Origin: Lentzea guizhouensis
GTDB lineage: Bacteria; Actinomycetota; Actinomycetes; Mycobacteriales; Pseudonocardiaceae
Assembly: GCF_001701025.1 (NCBI RefSeq)
Contig: NZ_CP016793.1
Span: 4,092,001-4,156,000, forward strand
Direction of reading: 5' to 3'
Length of the DNA: 64,000 nucleotides
Both the position numbers and the translations under genes were made by a program. The notes beneath the pieces are model-generated. The model worked only from the letters and a program-made list of their open reading frames with translations. It did no database searches and was not told the origin of the DNA. This document shows, piece after piece, positions 24,077 to 35,138 of this stretch (the stretch's first letter is position 1; each line of letters starts with the position of its first letter).

Positions 24077-25705
24077 GTGACACCTGACGCGCTCGCCGAT
24101 CTGGTACGGACCACGGTTGCCCGCTTGCTCGCCGACCGAGGCCTGGACACCACCGCCGCGCCGGCTCAGGTGACGGTCGAACGACCCAGGAACCCCGAGC
24201 ACGGCGACTACGCCACGAACGTCGCACTGCAGCTCGCCAAGAAGGTCGGCGTCGCTCCGCGCGACCTCGCCACGTGGCTCGTCGACGCCCTGCAGGACCA
24301 GCCCGCCATCGCCGGTGCCGCCGTCGCGGGTCCCGGCTTCATCAACCTCACCCTCGCCACCGAGGCCCAGGGCGCCATCGTGCGGGACGCGCTGGCGGAC
24401 GCCTACGGCACCGGAACCGAGCTGGCCGGCCAGAAGATCAACCTGGAGTTCGTCTCCGCCAACCCGACCGGCCCGATCCACCTCGGTGGCGCGCGCTGGG
24501 CCGCGGTCGGCGACGCGCTCGGCCGGGTCCTGCAGGCCCGCGGTGGCGAGGTCACCCGCGAGTACTACTTCAACGACGCCGGCGCGCAGATCGACCGGTT
24601 CGTCCGGTCCCTGATCGCCGCCGCGAAGGGCGAGCCGGCCCCCGAGGACGGCTACGCGGGCACCTACGTGAGCGACATCGCGGCTGAGGTCCTGCGCCGC
24701 GAGCCGGGCGCGCTCTCGGACCAGGAGAAGGTGCGCGAGGTCGGCGTCGGGCTGATGTTCGACGAGATCAAACGCGCGCTGCACGAGTTCGGCACCGACT
24801 TCGACGTGTACTTCCACGAGGACTCGCTGCACCAGAGCGGCCGGGTCGGCGAGGCGGTCGCGAAGCTCAAGGCCAACGGCTCGCTGTACGAGAAGGACGG
24901 CGCCTGGTGGCTGCGGTCCACCGACTTCGGCGACGACAAGGACCGCGTCGTCATCAAGAGCGACGGCAACCCGGCCTACATCGCCGGTGACATCGCCTAC
25001 CTCGTCGACAAGCGCGGCCGCGGCTTCGACCTGTGCATCTACATGCTCGGAGCGGACCACCACGGCTACGTGGCGCGCCTCAAGGCCGCCGCTGCTGCCC
25101 TCGGTGACGACCCGGACAGCGTCGAGGTGCTGATCGGCCAGCTGGTGAACCTCGTCAGCGAGGGCCAGCCGGTGCGGATGAGCAAGCGCGCGGGCACGGT
25201 CATCACGATGGACGACCTGGTCGACGCGGTCGGGGTGGACGCCGCCCGCTACGCCATGATCCGCTCGTCGGTCGACTCGGGCCTCGACATCGACCTCGAC
25301 CTGCTCCGCAAGCACAGCAACGAAAACCCGGTCTACTACGTGCAGTACGCCCACGCGCGCACGTCGTCGATCCTGCGCAACGCCGCCGATCTCGGCATCA
25401 CCCCCGGTGAGGACTTCGCGCTGCTCACCCACGAGCGCGAGGGCGACCTCATCCGCACCATCGGCGAGTTCCCCCGCGTCGTGGCCACCGCCGCCGAACT
25501 GAGGGAACCGCACCGCGTCGCCCGCTACCTCGAAGAGCTCGCGGGCACCTACCACCGCTTCCAGCAGGACTGCCGCGTGCTCCCGCGCGGCGACGAGGAG
25601 ACGACTCCGTTGCACCAGGTCAGGCTTCAGCTCGTGAACGCCACGAGGCGTGTGTTCGCCGCAGGTCTCGGCCTGCTCGGCGTGACCGCCCCGGAGCGCA
25701 TGTGA
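24077..25705 (+). CDS. argS: Arginyl-tRNA synthetase
   Basis: A 542-residue class I synthetase that charges tRNA-Arg. The N-terminal Add-1 domain (about 1-110) is followed by [20 protein letters not shown] with the HIGH motif as [15 protein letters not shown], the Rossmann core, [13 protein letters not shown], and the second signature [13 protein letters not shown]. The C-terminal DALR anticodon-binding helical domain (about 425-542) includes [16 protein letters not shown] and ends ERM. The GTG start is supported by the leaderless -10 at 24063 and by homologous starts. Its last codon and stop overlap lysA (ATGTGATG), making argS-lysA one transcription unit, as in mycobacteria. Confidence 0.95.
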   Translation: MTPDALADLVRTTVARLLADRGLDTTAAPAQVTVERPRNPEHGDYATNVALQLAKKVGVAPRDLATWLVDALQDQPAIAGAAVAGPGFINLTLATEAQGAIVRDALADAYGTGTELAGQKINLEFVSANPTGPIHLGGARWAAVGDALGRVLQARGGEVTREYYFNDAGAQIDRFVRSLIAAAKGEPAPEDGYAGTYVSDIAAEVLRREPGALSDQEKVREVGVGLMFDEIKRALHEFGTDFDVYFHEDSLHQSGRVGEAVAKLKANGSLYEKDGAWWLRSTDFGDDKDRVVIKSDGNPAYIAGDIAYLVDKRGRGFDLCIYMLGADHHGYVARLKAAAAALGDDPDSVEVLIGQLVNLVSEGQPVRMSKRAGTVITMDDLVDAVGVDAARYAMIRSSVDSGLDIDLDLLRKHSNENPVYYVQYAHARTSSILRNAADLGITPGEDFALLTHEREGDLIRTIGEFPRVVATAAELREPHRVARYLEELAGTYHRFQQDCRVLPRGDEETTPLHQVRLQLVNATRRVFAAGLGLLGVTAPERM

Positions 25706-27123
25706 TGCGCGCGCACCCGGCCGGACCCCGGCACGCCGACGTTCTCGTCCCCGGCAGCACCGCCGGTGACCGCCCCTCCACCGCCGACCAGCTCGACCAC
25801 CTTCACCCGAAGGTGTGGCCCCGCAACGCCGCCCGCACCGCCGCCGGCGTCGTGGAGCTGGCGGGCGTGGACGTGCGCGAGCTGGCCGAGCAGTACGGCA
25901 CCCCGTTGTTCGTCATGGACGAGCAGGACTTCCGCGCCCGCTGCCGGGAGCACGCCGAGGCGTTCGGCGACCCGACGCTGGTGCACTACGCCTCCAAAGC
26001 GTTCCTGAGCGTCCAGATCGCGAAGTGGGTGGCCGAAGAGGGCCTCTCCATCGACGTCTGCAGCGGTGGCGAGCTCGCGATCGCGCTGCGGGCGAACTTC
26101 CCCGCCGAGCGGATCGCGTTGCACGGCAACAACAAGAGCGTTCCCGAGCTGATCGCGGCCGTCGAGGCGGGCGTCGGCGGGATCGTCGTCGACTCCTACC
26201 ACGAGATCGCGCGCCTGGACCAGATCGCGCGCGAACGCGGTGTGGTGCAGCCGGTGCTGATCCGCGTGACGGTCGGCGTCGAGGCGCACACGCACGAGTT
26301 CATCGCGACCGCGCACGAGGACCAGAAGTTCGGCTTCTCGCTGTCGTCGGGTGACGCGGCCGAGGCCGTGCGGCGCGTGCTGAAGGCGAGCGGTCTCAAG
26401 CTCGTCGGCCTGCACAGCCACATCGGCTCGCAGATCTTCGACGCGTCCGGCTTCGAGGTCGCCGCCCGCCGGGTGATCGGCCTGCTCGCGGACGTCCGCC
26501 GGGAGCACGGCGAGATCGACTCGCTGACCACCGTCGACCTCGGCGGTGGCCTCGGCATCGCCTACACGCCGGACGACGACCCGCCCCCGCCGGCCGAGCT
26601 CGCGCGGCAGCTGCACAACATCGTGCAGAAGGAGTGCGAGCACAACGGCCTGGGGATGCCTCGCATCGCGGTCGAGCCCGGCCGCGCGATCGTCGGCCCC
26701 GGCACGGTCACCGTGTACGAGGTCGGCACGATCAAGGACGTCGAGCTGGACGGTGGCGCGCGCCGCCGGTACGTCAGCGTCGACGGCGGCATGAGCGACA
26801 ACATCCGCACGGCGCTCTACGACGCGGTCTACGACTGCAAGCTGGTGTCCAGGGCCGCCGAGCCCGAGGCGCGCGCCGTGCTGTGCCGCGTCGTGGGCAA
26901 GCACTGCGAGGCCGGCGACATCGTCGTGCGCGACTGCTGGCTGCCCGACGACCTCGCGCCGGGCGACCTGGTGGCCATCGCTGCGACCGGGGCCTACTGC
27001 TACTCGATGGCGAGCGGGTACAACCGACTTCCGAGGCCCGCGCTCGCCGCGGTGACCGACGGGGAGGCGCGGCTGCTGCTGCGTCGCGAGACCGAGGACG
27101 ACCTGTTCCGTCTGGAGGTATGA
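25705..27123 (+). CDS. lysA: Diaminopimelate decarboxylase
   Basis: A 472-residue PLP enzyme for the last step of lysine synthesis, meso-diaminopimelate to L-lysine plus CO2. The fold-III barrel has the PLP Lys in [32 protein letters not shown] and the phosphate loop [11 protein letters not shown]. The C-terminal barrel has [18 protein letters not shown], and the active-site Cys in KHCEAGD (commonly CESGD; here Ala replaces Ser). ATG 25705 overlaps the argS stop; a GTG one codon earlier is also possible. Four bases separate it from hom. Confidence 0.95.
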   Translation: MRAHPAGPRHADVLVPGSTAGDRPSTADQLDHLHPKVWPRNAARTAAGVVELAGVDVRELAEQYGTPLFVMDEQDFRARCREHAEAFGDPTLVHYASKAFLSVQIAKWVAEEGLSIDVCSGGELAIALRANFPAERIALHGNNKSVPELIAAVEAGVGGIVVDSYHEIARLDQIARERGVVQPVLIRVTVGVEAHTHEFIATAHEDQKFGFSLSSGDAAEAVRRVLKASGLKLVGLHSHIGSQIFDASGFEVAARRVIGLLADVRREHGEIDSLTTVDLGGGLGIAYTPDDDPPPPAELARQLHNIVQKECEHNGLGMPRIAVEPGRAIVGPGTVTVYEVGTIKDVELDGGARRRYVSVDGGMSDNIRTALYDAVYDCKLVSRAAEPEARAVLCRVVGKHCEAGDIVVRDCWLPDDLAPGDLVAIAATGAYCYSMASGYNRLPRPALAAVTDGEARLLLRRETEDDLFRLEV

Positions 27124-27126
27124 ACG

Positions 27127-28428
27127 GTGGCGAAGCCAAAACCCATTCGTGTGGCCCTTCTCGGGTGCGGCACGGTGGGCACGGAGGTGGTCCGGCTGCT
27201 GACGGACCAGGCCGGTGACCTCGCCGCCCGCATCGGTGCGCCGATCGAGCTCGCCGGGATCGCGGTGCGCAGGCCGAACAAGCACCGCGAGGTGCCGGAG
27301 CACCTGCTCACGACGGACGCGTCCGCGCTGGTGAAGTCGGACGACGTGGACGTGGTCGTCGAGGTCATCGGTGGCATCGACCCCACCCGCGGGCTGCTGC
27401 TGGAGGCCCTGCACAACGGCAAGTCCGTGGTGACGGCGAACAAGGCGCTGCTGGCCGAGCACGGTTCCGACCTGTTCGAGGCCGCTGACGGCTCCGGTGC
27501 GGACCTGTACTTCGAGGCGGCCGTGGCGGGTGCGATCCCGTTGCTGCGCCCGCTGCGGGAGTCGCTGGCGGGTGACCGGATCACGCGGGTGATGGGCATC
27601 GTCAACGGCACCACCAACTTCATCCTGTCCGCGATGGACGCCACGGGCGCCGGCTACGCCGAGACGCTCGAGGAGGCCTCGCGGCTGGGGTACGCCGAGG
27701 CCGACCCGACCGCGGACGTGGACGGGTTCGACGCCGCGTCCAAGGCCGCGATCCTCGCGTCCCTGGCGTTCCACACGCGCGTGACGGCCGCGGACGTGTA
27801 CCGCGAGGGCATCCGCCAGGTGTCCGCCGCCGACATCGCGGCCGCCAAGGGCCTGGGCCGCACGGTGAAGCTGCTCGCGATCTGCGAGCGGGTGACCTCC
27901 CCGTCCGGTCAGGAGTCAGTCGCGGTTCGAGTGCACCCCGCCATGATCCCCAGGACGCACCCGCTGGCCTCGGTCAACGGCGCGTTCAACGCGGTGTTCG
28001 TCGAGGCAGACGCGGCGGGGGAGATGATGTTCTACGGGCAGGGTGCCGGTGGCGCCCCGACGGCGAGTGCGGTTGTCGGCGACCTGGTCGCCGTGGCGCG
28101 CAACAAGGTCGCGAGCGGGCGTGGCCCGCGCGAGTCGGCCTACGCGGCGCTTCCCGCGCAGCCCATGGGGAACACGCCCACGCGCTACCACATCAGCCTC
28201 GACGTGGCGGACAAGGCGGGTGTCCTCTCGCAGGTCGCCGCCGTGTTCGCCGAGCACGACGTGAGCATCGCCGCGGTGCGCCAGGAAGGCCGCACCGAGG
28301 ACGCCAGCCTGGTGATCGTCACGCACGCGGCGACCGACGCCGCGCTGCGGTCCACTGTGGACAAAGTCGGTGGCCTCCCCGTGGTGCGGGACGTCGTCAG
28401 CGTCATGAGGGTAGAGGGCGAAGAGTGA
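27127..28428 (+). CDS. hom: Homoserine dehydrogenase
   Basis: A 433-residue NAD(P)-dependent enzyme that reduces aspartate semialdehyde to homoserine. The Rossmann motif [12 protein letters not shown] is at the start, followed by [12 protein letters not shown], the catalytic region [14 protein letters not shown] and [18 protein letters not shown]-terminal ACT domain (about 350-433, [20 protein letters not shown]) is typical of threonine feedback control in actinobacteria. The GTG start follows GGAGG located in the end of lysA. Its stop overlaps thrC (GTGA). Confidence 0.95.
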   Translation: MAKPKPIRVALLGCGTVGTEVVRLLTDQAGDLAARIGAPIELAGIAVRRPNKHREVPEHLLTTDASALVKSDDVDVVVEVIGGIDPTRGLLLEALHNGKSVVTANKALLAEHGSDLFEAADGSGADLYFEAAVAGAIPLLRPLRESLAGDRITRVMGIVNGTTNFILSAMDATGAGYAETLEEASRLGYAEADPTADVDGFDAASKAAILASLAFHTRVTAADVYREGIRQVSAADIAAAKGLGRTVKLLAICERVTSPSGQESVAVRVHPAMIPRTHPLASVNGAFNAVFVEADAAGEMMFYGQGAGGAPTASAVVGDLVAVARNKVASGRGPRESAYAALPAQPMGNTPTRYHISLDVADKAGVLSQVAAVFAEHDVSIAAVRQEGRTEDASLVIVTHAATDAALRSTVDKVGGLPVVRDVVSVMRVEGEE

Positions 28429-29492
28429 GTCCAGAAGGTGTGAACTCCGCAAGAGCGGGCTGGCCCGGACTCATCAACGCCTACCGGGACCGCATCGAGA
28501 TCCCGGAGGGCGCGGAGGTCGTGACGCTGCACGAGGGCGGCACGCCGCTGGTGCACGCCCGTCGTCTCTCCGCGGCCACCGGCTGCGACGTGTACGTGAA
28601 GGTCGAGGGCGCGAACCCGACCGGGTCCTTCAAGGACCGCGGCATGACCGTGGCCATGACCTACGCGCTGGCGTCCGGCCTCAAGGCCGTGATCTGCGCC
28701 TCCACCGGCAACACGTCGGCGTCTGCCGCGGCCTACGCGGCCAAGGCGGGGCTCACGGCGGCGGTGCTGGTGCCCACGGGCAAGATCGCGATGGGCAAGC
28801 TCGCGCAGGCCGTGATGCACGGCGCGAAGATCCTGCAGATCGACGGCAACTTCGACGACTGCCTGGAGCTCGCGTCGAAGACCGCGGCCGAGTACCCGGT
28901 GACGCTGGTCAACTCGGTCAACCCGGTGCGGCTCGTCGGTCAGCAGACCGCCGCGTGGGAGGTCTGCGACGTGCTCGGCCAGGCGCCGGACGTGCACTGC
29001 CTGCCGGTCGGCAACGCGGGCAACATCACCGCGTACTGGAAGGGCTACACGTCCTACGACCAGGGCCTTCCTCGGATGTTCGGGTTCCAGGCCGCGGGTG
29101 CCGCGCCGCTCGTGAGCGGTGCGCCGGTGCCGAACCCGGAGACCATCGCGACCGCCATCCGGATCGGTTCACCGGCGTCGTGGACGGGTGCGGTGAACGC
29201 GCGGGACGAGTCCGGCGGCCTGATCGACGCCGTCACCGACGAGCAGATCCTCGCGGCCTACCGGCTGCTGGCGTCGTCCGAGGGCATCTTCGTGGAGCCC
29301 GCGTCGGCCGCGTCCATCGCCGGTCTGCTCAGGACCGCCGAGGACGGCCGGCTGCCCAAGGGCTCGACGGTTGTGTGCACCGTCACCGGACACGGTCTGA
29401 AGGACCCGGACACCGCGTTGCTCGGCACCACCGAGGTCGAGCCGGTCCCGGTCGACCCCGGAGCCGTCGCGCACGCGCTGGAGCTCGCGTGA
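28425..29492 (+). CDS. thrC: Threonine synthase
   Basis: A 355-residue PLP enzyme that converts O-phosphohomoserine to threonine. The PLP Lys lies in [15 protein letters not shown] (about residue 66), the phosphate-binding loop is [15 protein letters not shown], and C-terminal features include [13 protein letters not shown]. This is the short class without the N-terminal extension of the E. coli form, as in mycobacteria. The GTG start overlaps the hom stop, and its own stop overlaps thrB, so hom-thrC-thrB are tightly coupled. Confidence 0.95.
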   Translation: MSPEGVNSARAGWPGLINAYRDRIEIPEGAEVVTLHEGGTPLVHARRLSAATGCDVYVKVEGANPTGSFKDRGMTVAMTYALASGLKAVICASTGNTSASAAAYAAKAGLTAAVLVPTGKIAMGKLAQAVMHGAKILQIDGNFDDCLELASKTAAEYPVTLVNSVNPVRLVGQQTAAWEVCDVLGQAPDVHCLPVGNAGNITAYWKGYTSYDQGLPRMFGFQAAGAAPLVSGAPVPNPETIATAIRIGSPASWTGAVNARDESGGLIDAVTDEQILAAYRLLASSEGIFVEPASAASIAGLLRTAEDGRLPKGSTVVCTVTGHGLKDPDTALLGTTEVEPVPVDPGAVAHALELA

Positions 29493-30334
29493 GGTTCGTC
29501 GTCACCGTCCCCGCGTCGACCGCGAACCTCGGTTCGGGGTTCGACGCGCTGGGCATGGCCCTGGGGTTGTACGACGAGATCGAGGTGGCCGTCGCCGACG
29601 GTCTGTCGATCACGGTGGAGGGTGCTGGATCGGGTGAGGTCCCGCTCGACGAGTCGCACCTGGTCGTGCGGGCCGTCCGCGCCGCCGGCTACACCGGTGG
29701 GCTCGCCCTGAAGTGCCACAACGTGATTCCGCACGCACGTGGGCTCGGCTCTTCGGCCGCCGCGATCGTGGCGGGTGTCGCAGCCGGGTTCACCCTGACG
29801 GGTCGCGAGTTGGACACAGACGCGTTGCAAATCGCCGCCGAGTTCGAGGGGCACGCGGACAACGTCGCCGCCTCTCTGTACGGCGGTGTTGTCGTCGCGT
29901 GGTCGGAGGGGGAGCGCTACCGCTCCGTCCGGATGGCCGCGGACGCACGCGTGCGGCCGGTCGTGCTGGTCCCGGCGCAGGAGTCGTCCACGAGGACGAC
30001 CCGCGGCCTGCTTCCGGCCGAGGTGCCGCACGCGGACGCCGCGCACGCCGCCGGCCGGGCCGCCCTGGCGGTGCACGCGCTGACGGCGGATCCGTCAGTT
30101 CTCCTTGCCGCCACTGAGGATCGCCTCCACCAGAACTACCGCGAGCCCGCCTGGCCCGACACCGTTCGAGTGATCAGTGATCTCCGCAAGCTCGGGGTTC
30201 CCGCCTGCGTGTCCGGGGCAGGACCGACGGTGATCGCGTTCGGGGACCTCCCGCCCGAGGTCGACGTGCACGGCTTCGACGTGCGGAGACTCGACGTCGA
30301 CGGCTCTGGCGTGCGCGTTCGTCCATTGGACTGA
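29489..30334 (+). CDS. thrB: Homoserine kinase
   Basis: A 281-residue GHMP kinase that phosphorylates homoserine for ThrC. Motif 1 [19 protein letters not shown], the ATP loop [16 protein letters not shown] (P-x3-GLGSSAA) and motif 3 [12 protein letters not shown] are all intact. The GTG start overlaps the thrC stop (GTGA). It is the last gene of the argS-lysA-hom-thrC-thrB run. Confidence 0.95.
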   Translation: MRFVVTVPASTANLGSGFDALGMALGLYDEIEVAVADGLSITVEGAGSGEVPLDESHLVVRAVRAAGYTGGLALKCHNVIPHARGLGSSAAAIVAGVAAGFTLTGRELDTDALQIAAEFEGHADNVAASLYGGVVVAWSEGERYRSVRMAADARVRPVVLVPAQESSTRTTRGLLPAEVPHADAAHAAGRAALAVHALTADPSVLLAATEDRLHQNYREPAWPDTVRVISDLRKLGVPACVSGAGPTVIAFGDLPPEVDVHGFDVRRLDVDGSGVRVRPLD

Positions 30335-30655
30335 CACGCCCGACCCCGGTTGTTGCATGGTGGAGGAGCGGCGTCTACCCTCGGGGGCGATCAGTCACCG
30401 CGCGCACGGGCGCCGGTGTCGCGCCCGGACACTCGTTCCGGGTCGCAATCCTTTTGTGTTTCGGCCCTGTGCCGTGCGGGCGGGGCGAACGCAAAAGAGG
30501 CACCCGATCGCCGTGTGACCTGACAAAAGTCCCGTGCTTGCCGGAAGCGGTGTGTGCTTCCGTCTGCATCGGACTGACCGTCGTTCCCCAGTTGAAGTGG
30601 GAAGACGGGTCCGCTGGGCCGCGTAGGAGGCGGGGCCTGGTCAGGAAGGACATGT
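30335..30655 (+). promoter_or_regulatory. rho leader region
   Basis: This 321-base stretch has no supported gene. CGGGCGC (30407-30413) pairs with GCGCCCG (30421-30427), a weak terminator for the thr operon. GGAAGC...GCTTCC forms a further hairpin near 30543-30561. Long untranslated leaders are known for rho genes under autoregulation, so most of this is probably rho promoter and 5' leader. AGGAAGGA at 30643-30650 is the ribosome site for rho. Confidence 0.4.
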
Positions 30656-32668
30656 GTGAGCAACACCGATTTGCTGAGCAGCGATGTCGCAGCTGCTTCT
30701 GGTTCTGGAGCCGAGGAGACCGCTCTGTCCACCCCTTCGAACGGCACGACGCCGCGCCGCCGCGCGGGTCTGTCCGGCATGGTCCTCGCTGAGCTCCGTG
30801 AGCTCGCCGGCCAGCTGGGCATCACCGGAACCGCAGGCCTGCGCAAGGGCGACCTGATCGCGGCCATCAAGGAGAAGCAGGGCTCCGGAGCCCCCGCTGC
30901 CAAAGCCGAGAAGCCGGCGCGGGCCCCGAAGCAGGCCGCCGAGAAGCCGGCTCCCGTCGCGGAGCAGCCGGTGGCCGAGAAGCCCGCAGAAAAGCCTGTT
31001 CAGCAGCAGCTCGAGGTAGCCGCGGAGAAGCCTGCCGCCGCTGCCGTCGACGCCGGAGCCGAGGACGGGGGTCGTGCCTCCGAGGAGGGCGGCCGCCGTG
31101 GCAACCGCCGCCGCCGTTCCGGCCGTGGTGGGGGCAGCGCCGAGGCGGGCGACGGCCAGCAGCAGCCGCAGGAACAGCGTCAGGAGCAGCGCCAGGAGCG
31201 TGCCGAGCGGTCCGACCGCGGGGAGCGTTCCGAGCGGTCTGACCGTGGCGAGCGCTCTGAGCGTTCCGACCGTGGTGAGCGCTCTGAGCGTGGCGAGCGT
31301 TCCGACCGTGGCGAGCGTTCTGACCGTGGTGAGCGCGGCGACCGTGGTGACCGGGGCGGCCGTGACCGCAACCGCGACCGTGGTGAGCGCGGCGACCGCC
31401 AGGGCGGGAGCCAGCAGGGTGACGACGACGGCGATGGCCGTCGTGGCCGCTTCCGCGACCGCCGCCGTCGTGGTGGCCGTGGCGAGGGCACCGAGCGTCC
31501 GGACCGCGAGACCGAGGTCCGCGACGACGACGTCCTGCTCCCGGTCGCGGGCATCCTGGACGTGCTGGAGAACTACGCGTTCGTCCGCACGTCGGGCTAC
31601 CTGGCCGGCTCGAACGACGTCTACGTCTCGTTGTCGCTGGTCCGCAAGTACGGCCTGCGCCGCGGTGACGCCATCACCGGCGCCGTCCGCCAGCCGCGCG
31701 ACGGCGAGCAGCAGCGCCAGAAGTTCAACCCGCTGGTCCGCGTCGACAAGATCAACGGCCTGGACCCGGACGAGGCGCGCAACCGCCCGGACTTCACGAA
31801 GCTGACGCCGCTCTACCCGAACGAGCGTCTGCGCCTGGAGACCGAGCCGCACATCCTCACCACCCGCGTCATCGACCTGGTGATGCCGATCGGCAAGGGC
31901 CAGCGCGCCCTGGTCGTGTCACCCCCGAAGGCCGGCAAGACCTCGGTGCTCCAGTCGATCGCCAACGCGATCACGAAGAACAACCCCGAGTGCCACCTGA
32001 TGGTCGTCCTCGTCGACGAGCGTCCGGAAGAGGTCACCGACATGCAGCGCTCGGTGAAGGGCGAGGTCATCGCCTCGACCTTCGACCGCCCGCCGTCGGA
32101 CCACACCACCATCTCCGAGCTCGCCATCGAGCGCGCGAAGCGACTGGTGGAGATGGGCCACGACGTGGTCGTGCTGCTCGACTCGATCACCCGCCTGGGC
32201 CGCGCCTACAACCTGGCAGCCCCGGCCTCCGGCCGCATCCTGTCCGGTGGTGTCGACTCGACGGCCCTCTACCCGCCGAAGCGCTTCCTCGGCGCGGCCC
32301 GCAACATCGAGGGCGGCGGCTCGCTGACCGTCATCGCCACGGCGCTGGTCGAGACCGGCTCCGCCGGCGACTCGGTCATCTTCGAGGAGTTCAAGGGCAC
32401 CGGCAACGCCGAGCTCAAGCTCGACCGCAAGATCGCCGACAAGCGCACCTTCCCGGCCGTCGACGTCGACAGCTCGGGCACGCGCAAGGAAGAGCTCCTG
32501 CTCTCCCCGGACGAGATGGCGGTCACGCACAAGCTCCGCCGCGTGCTCCACGCCCTGGACGGCCAGCAGGCCATCGACCTGCTGCTCGACCGGCTCCGCA
32601 AGTCGCGCACCAACATCGAGTTCCTGATGCAGGTCGCGAAGACGACGCCGGGCGCCGAGCAGGACTGA
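30656..32668 (+). CDS. rho: Transcription termination factor Rho
   Basis: A 670-residue hexameric RNA helicase that ends transcription. An N-terminal Rho_N/SAP-like helix (MVLAELRELAGQLGITG) is followed by a long low-complexity insertion (about residues 80-280), first Ala/Lys/Pro/Glu-rich, then Arg/Asp/Glu/Ser-rich. The cold-shock RNA-binding fold has ILDVLENYAFVRTSGYLAGSNDVYVS, and the ATPase has Walker A SPPKAGKTSVLQSI, Walker B VVVLLDSITRLGRAYN and the R-loop near ELKLDRKIADKRTFPA. Such insertions mark actinobacterial Rho and increase RNA binding. GTG 30656 is set by AGGAAGGA five bases upstream. A perfect intrinsic terminator follows the gene. Confidence 0.96.
   Translation: MSNTDLLSSDVAAASGSGAEETALSTPSNGTTPRRRAGLSGMVLAELRELAGQLGITGTAGLRKGDLIAAIKEKQGSGAPAAKAEKPARAPKQAAEKPAPVAEQPVAEKPAEKPVQQQLEVAAEKPAAAAVDAGAEDGGRASEEGGRRGNRRRRSGRGGGSAEAGDGQQQPQEQRQEQRQERAERSDRGERSERSDRGERSERSDRGERSERGERSDRGERSDRGERGDRGDRGGRDRNRDRGERGDRQGGSQQGDDDGDGRRGRFRDRRRRGGRGEGTERPDRETEVRDDDVLLPVAGILDVLENYAFVRTSGYLAGSNDVYVSLSLVRKYGLRRGDAITGAVRQPRDGEQQRQKFNPLVRVDKINGLDPDEARNRPDFTKLTPLYPNERLRLETEPHILTTRVIDLVMPIGKGQRALVVSPPKAGKTSVLQSIANAITKNNPECHLMVVLVDERPEEVTDMQRSVKGEVIASTFDRPPSDHTTISELAIERAKRLVEMGHDVVVLLDSITRLGRAYNLAAPASGRILSGGVDSTALYPPKRFLGAARNIEGGGSLTVIATALVETGSAGDSVIFEEFKGTGNAELKLDRKIADKRTFPAVDVDSSGTRKEELLLSPDEMAVTHKLRRVLHALDGQQAIDLLLDRLRKSRTNIEFLMQVAKTTPGAEQD
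31196..31404 (+). repeat. Imperfect tandem repeat inside rho (RGERSD/ERSDRGE units)
   Basis: The DNA repeats units like GACCGTGGCGAGCGTTC, encoding runs of ERSDRG, ERSERSDRG and RGERGD. Unit spacing is 18 to 36 bases with silent changes. It is in frame throughout and is a protein low-complexity region, not a CRISPR array. Confidence 0.8.
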
Positions 32669-32686
32669 TCGCCCGCGCAGGTTTCA

Positions 32687-32729
32687 CGTGAAAAGGCCCC
32701 CGGTGCAGGTCACCGGGGGCCTTTTCACG
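32687..32729 (+). terminator. Intrinsic terminator after rho
   Basis: CGTGAAAAGGCCCCCGGTG (32687-32705) pairs perfectly over 19 bases with CACCGGGGGCCTTTTCACG (32711-32729). The loop is five bases, and the 3' arm has a TTTT run. It lies 19 bases past the stop. Confidence 0.9.
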
Positions 32730-33108
32730 TCTGTTCACTCGAATGCCGAACAGCGCGGCGTTTCGGCGGCCGGGCCAGGTGAACGTGGGGCTGGGTCGGG
32801 CGTGGACCCCGCGATGGTGACGCAGGCAGGCTCGCGCAGGGGTCCCCCTGTGTTTCGGCTCCCCCGCGACCCACGCTACTCACGGGGTCTGACAGTTTCG
32901 GACGTTGCTCTGGAGGCCAGGCAGGCAGAGGCAGGCCGCGACTGGGCCGTACCGGACCCGGCAAAGTGATCGAGCGAAGCGAGACGAAAAGCCCACGCAC
33001 GCCCAGGCGAAGTTTCAGCCAGTGCCCTGCTCAACCACGCACTTAAGGTGATTGACCTGGTACGGACCCAAGCCGCCACAACCACGGTCCCGCAAGCCAG
33101 GCGCCGGA
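32730..33108. other. Gap without a supported gene
   Basis: I see no convincing reading frame, RNA or repeat here. Short frames on both strands lack ribosome sites and recognisable content. Confidence 0.4.
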
Positions 33109-33495
33109 TCAGCGGCAGTCCGACGCCGCCGCCCCTTCATCCCCTCGCACCAAACACTGGAACACCAGCCCCAGCAGCACCGGCACCCCCACCACCGCCG
33201 CCACCAACGCCGGAACCTCAACAGCCCCGACCAGCACCCCACCCGCCAGCACGCCCCCGAGGTACGGCCACCTCACCCAGACCCGCTGCCACCGCCGCCC
33301 CCACCGCACGCCACCCGACACCGCCGCGGCCACCGCCACCCCGGCCCCGGACACGACCGGCGACAGCGGCACGGACGCGAAGGACGCGCTGACCAGCCCT
33401 GCCGACCCCATGAGGCCGAACACGGCTGCGGAGAACAGGAACGGCACGGCGAGCCACACTCTCCAGCTCAGCGGCCGATCGGCGGTGCAGAACAC
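33109..33495 (-). CDS. Small hydrophobic membrane protein
   Basis: A frame of about 128 residues from a GTG at 33495, with four hydrophobic segments: VWLAVPFLFSAAVFGLMG, VVSGAGVAVAAAVSGG, YLGGVLAGGVLVGA and VEVPALVAAVVGVPVLLGLV, each followed by positive charges. The pattern is that of a real four-span protein, but the start is unsure (no ribosome site; an upstream TTG at 33582 is in frame), and I recognise no family. It is divergent from rpmE. Confidence 0.5.
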   Translation of the reverse strand: MFCTADRPLSWRVWLAVPFLFSAAVFGLMGSAGLVSASFASVPLSPVVSGAGVAVAAAVSGGVRWGRRWQRVWVRWPYLGGVLAGGVLVGAVEVPALVAAVVGVPVLLGLVFQCLVRGDEGAAASDCR

Positions 33496-33750
33496 GGCAT
33501 ACAGTCTGATGGAACACGTCCAACAACATGGAGCCGTATCCCGCCGAACGGCCACACCTTGCGCCGAACGGCGTACCAGCAAGGTTAAGCGGTTGTGACT
33601 TCAGCCACCCGCCACCCGTCGGCCAGCCGTCGGGAACAACCGCGTTTTTGCACGTGTTGAACGGTCTGGCAAACTAAATGGTCGAGTCCGGCTCCGGTTC
33701 ACCCGTCCGCAAACAGGGACCCGGCGGCCATCCTTGAAAGGGACAAGATC

Positions 33751-33963
33751 TTGAAGACTGGCATCCACCCCGAGTACACGGTCACCGAAGTGACCTGCAG
33801 CTGCGGTAACAGCTTCACCACGCGCAGCACCACCGCTGCGTCCGAGGTCCGCGTCGAGATGTGCTCGAACTGCCACCCGTTCTACACGGGCAAGCAGCGC
33901 ATCCTGGACACCGGCGGTCGCGTCGCGCGCTTCGAGGCGCGTTACGGCAAGCGCAACAAGTAG
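33751..33963 (+). CDS. rpmE: 50S ribosomal protein L31 (zinc-binding type), TTG start
   Basis: A 70-residue L31 of the zinc-binding C+ type: CSCGNSF supplies two Cys, and [13 protein letters not shown] two more. The body is canonical from MKTGIHPEY to [11 protein letters not shown]. The start codon is TTG, fixed by homology and by GAAAGGGA nine bases upstream, with no ATG or GTG nearby. It lies between rho and prfA as in other actinobacteria. Confidence 0.95.
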   Translation: MKTGIHPEYTVTEVTCSCGNSFTTRSTTAASEVRVEMCSNCHPFYTGKQRILDTGGRVARFEARYGKRNK

Positions 33964-34051
33964 CTGCTTTCACGGCGCCTGACCTCGGCCACCACGGCCG
34001 GGGCGGGCGCCGTCGCCGTTTCCAGGCCAATTCTGACCGAAAGCAGGAGAA

Positions 34052-35116
34052 GTGTCGCAGTCGCTGGACAGCTTGCTCGCCGAGTACGACGAGCTGGAGA
34101 AGAAGCTCGCCGACCCCTCCGTGCACGCTGACCAGGCGGGGGCGCGCAAGCTCGGCAAGCGCTACGCCGCGCTCGGCCCGATCGTGAAGGCGGCCCGGGA
34201 GATCGAGCAGGCGCGCAGCGACCTGGGAGCGGCCAAGGAGCTCGCGAGCGAGGACCAGGCGTTCGCCGACGAGGCCAAGCAGATCGAGGAGCAGCTTCCC
34301 AAGATGGAGGAGAAGCTCACCGAACTGCTGCTGCCGCGCGACCCGCACGACGGCGACGACGTGCTGCTGGAGATCAAGTCCGGTGAGGGCGGCGAGGAGA
34401 GCGCGCTGTTCGCCGGCGACCTCCTGCGCATGTACACGCGGTACGCCGAGCGCCAGGGCTGGAAGGTCGAGATGCTCGACGGCACCGACTCCGACCTGGG
34501 CGGGTTCAAGGACGTCACGGTGGCCATCAAGGCCAAGACCACGACCCCGGACGGCGTCTGGAGCCGGCTCAAGTGGGAGGGCGGCGTGCACCGGGTGCAG
34601 CGCGTGCCCGTCACCGAGTCGCAGGGGCGCATCCACACGTCCGCGGCCGGCGTCCTGGTCTTCCCGGAGACCGAGGAGACCGCCGAGGTCGAGATCGACG
34701 AGAAGGACCTGCGCATCGACGTCTACCGGTCGAGCGGCAAGGGCGGTCAGTCGGTCAACACCACCGACTCCGCGGTCCGCATCACGCACCTGCCGACCGG
34801 CATCGTCACGTCCTGCCAGAACGAGCGCAGCCAGCTGCAGAACAAGGCCCGCGCCATGCAGGTCCTCCAGAGCCGCCTGGTCGCGCTCGCCGAGGAGCAG
34901 AAGGCGCAGGAGCAGAGTGACGCACGTCGCACCCAGATCCGGACGGTCGACCGGAGTGAACGGGTGAGGACCTACAACTTCCCCGAATCGCGCATCTCCG
35001 ATCACCGGGTTGGGTACAAAGCGCATAACCTGGACCAGGTGCTCGACGGGGACCTGGACGCGGTGGTGGACGCTCTCGCCGCCGCTGACCGGGCAGAACG
35101 GCTCGCAGGCGGGTGA
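34052..35116 (+). CDS. prfA: Peptide chain release factor 1
   Basis: A 354-residue release factor for UAA and UAG. It has the PxT-type stop-recognition motif [16 protein letters not shown] and the universal GGQ in [15 protein letters not shown], whose Gln is methylated by PrmC. Helical domain 1 and the C-terminal [18 protein letters not shown] segment are typical. The GTG start follows AGGAG. In related genomes prmC comes next; here two unrelated genes intervene. Confidence 0.96.
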   Translation: MSQSLDSLLAEYDELEKKLADPSVHADQAGARKLGKRYAALGPIVKAAREIEQARSDLGAAKELASEDQAFADEAKQIEEQLPKMEEKLTELLLPRDPHDGDDVLLEIKSGEGGEESALFAGDLLRMYTRYAERQGWKVEMLDGTDSDLGGFKDVTVAIKAKTTTPDGVWSRLKWEGGVHRVQRVPVTESQGRIHTSAAGVLVFPETEETAEVEIDEKDLRIDVYRSSGKGGQSVNTTDSAVRITHLPTGIVTSCQNERSQLQNKARAMQVLQSRLVALAEEQKAQEQSDARRTQIRTVDRSERVRTYNFPESRISDHRVGYKAHNLDQVLDGDLDAVVDALAAADRAERLAGG

Positions 35117-35138
35117 TCCGACGTGAGAGGGGCGCGTT

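Noticed and set aside
31196..31404. Regular short repeats that might suggest a CRISPR array
   Set aside because: Units are imperfect, there are no unique spacers, and the frame is open throughout: it is a coding repeat in rho.
33052..33588. Pro/His-rich plus-strand frames opposite the small membrane protein
   Set aside because: Low-complexity shadow content; the hydrophobic pattern on the minus strand is more gene-like.
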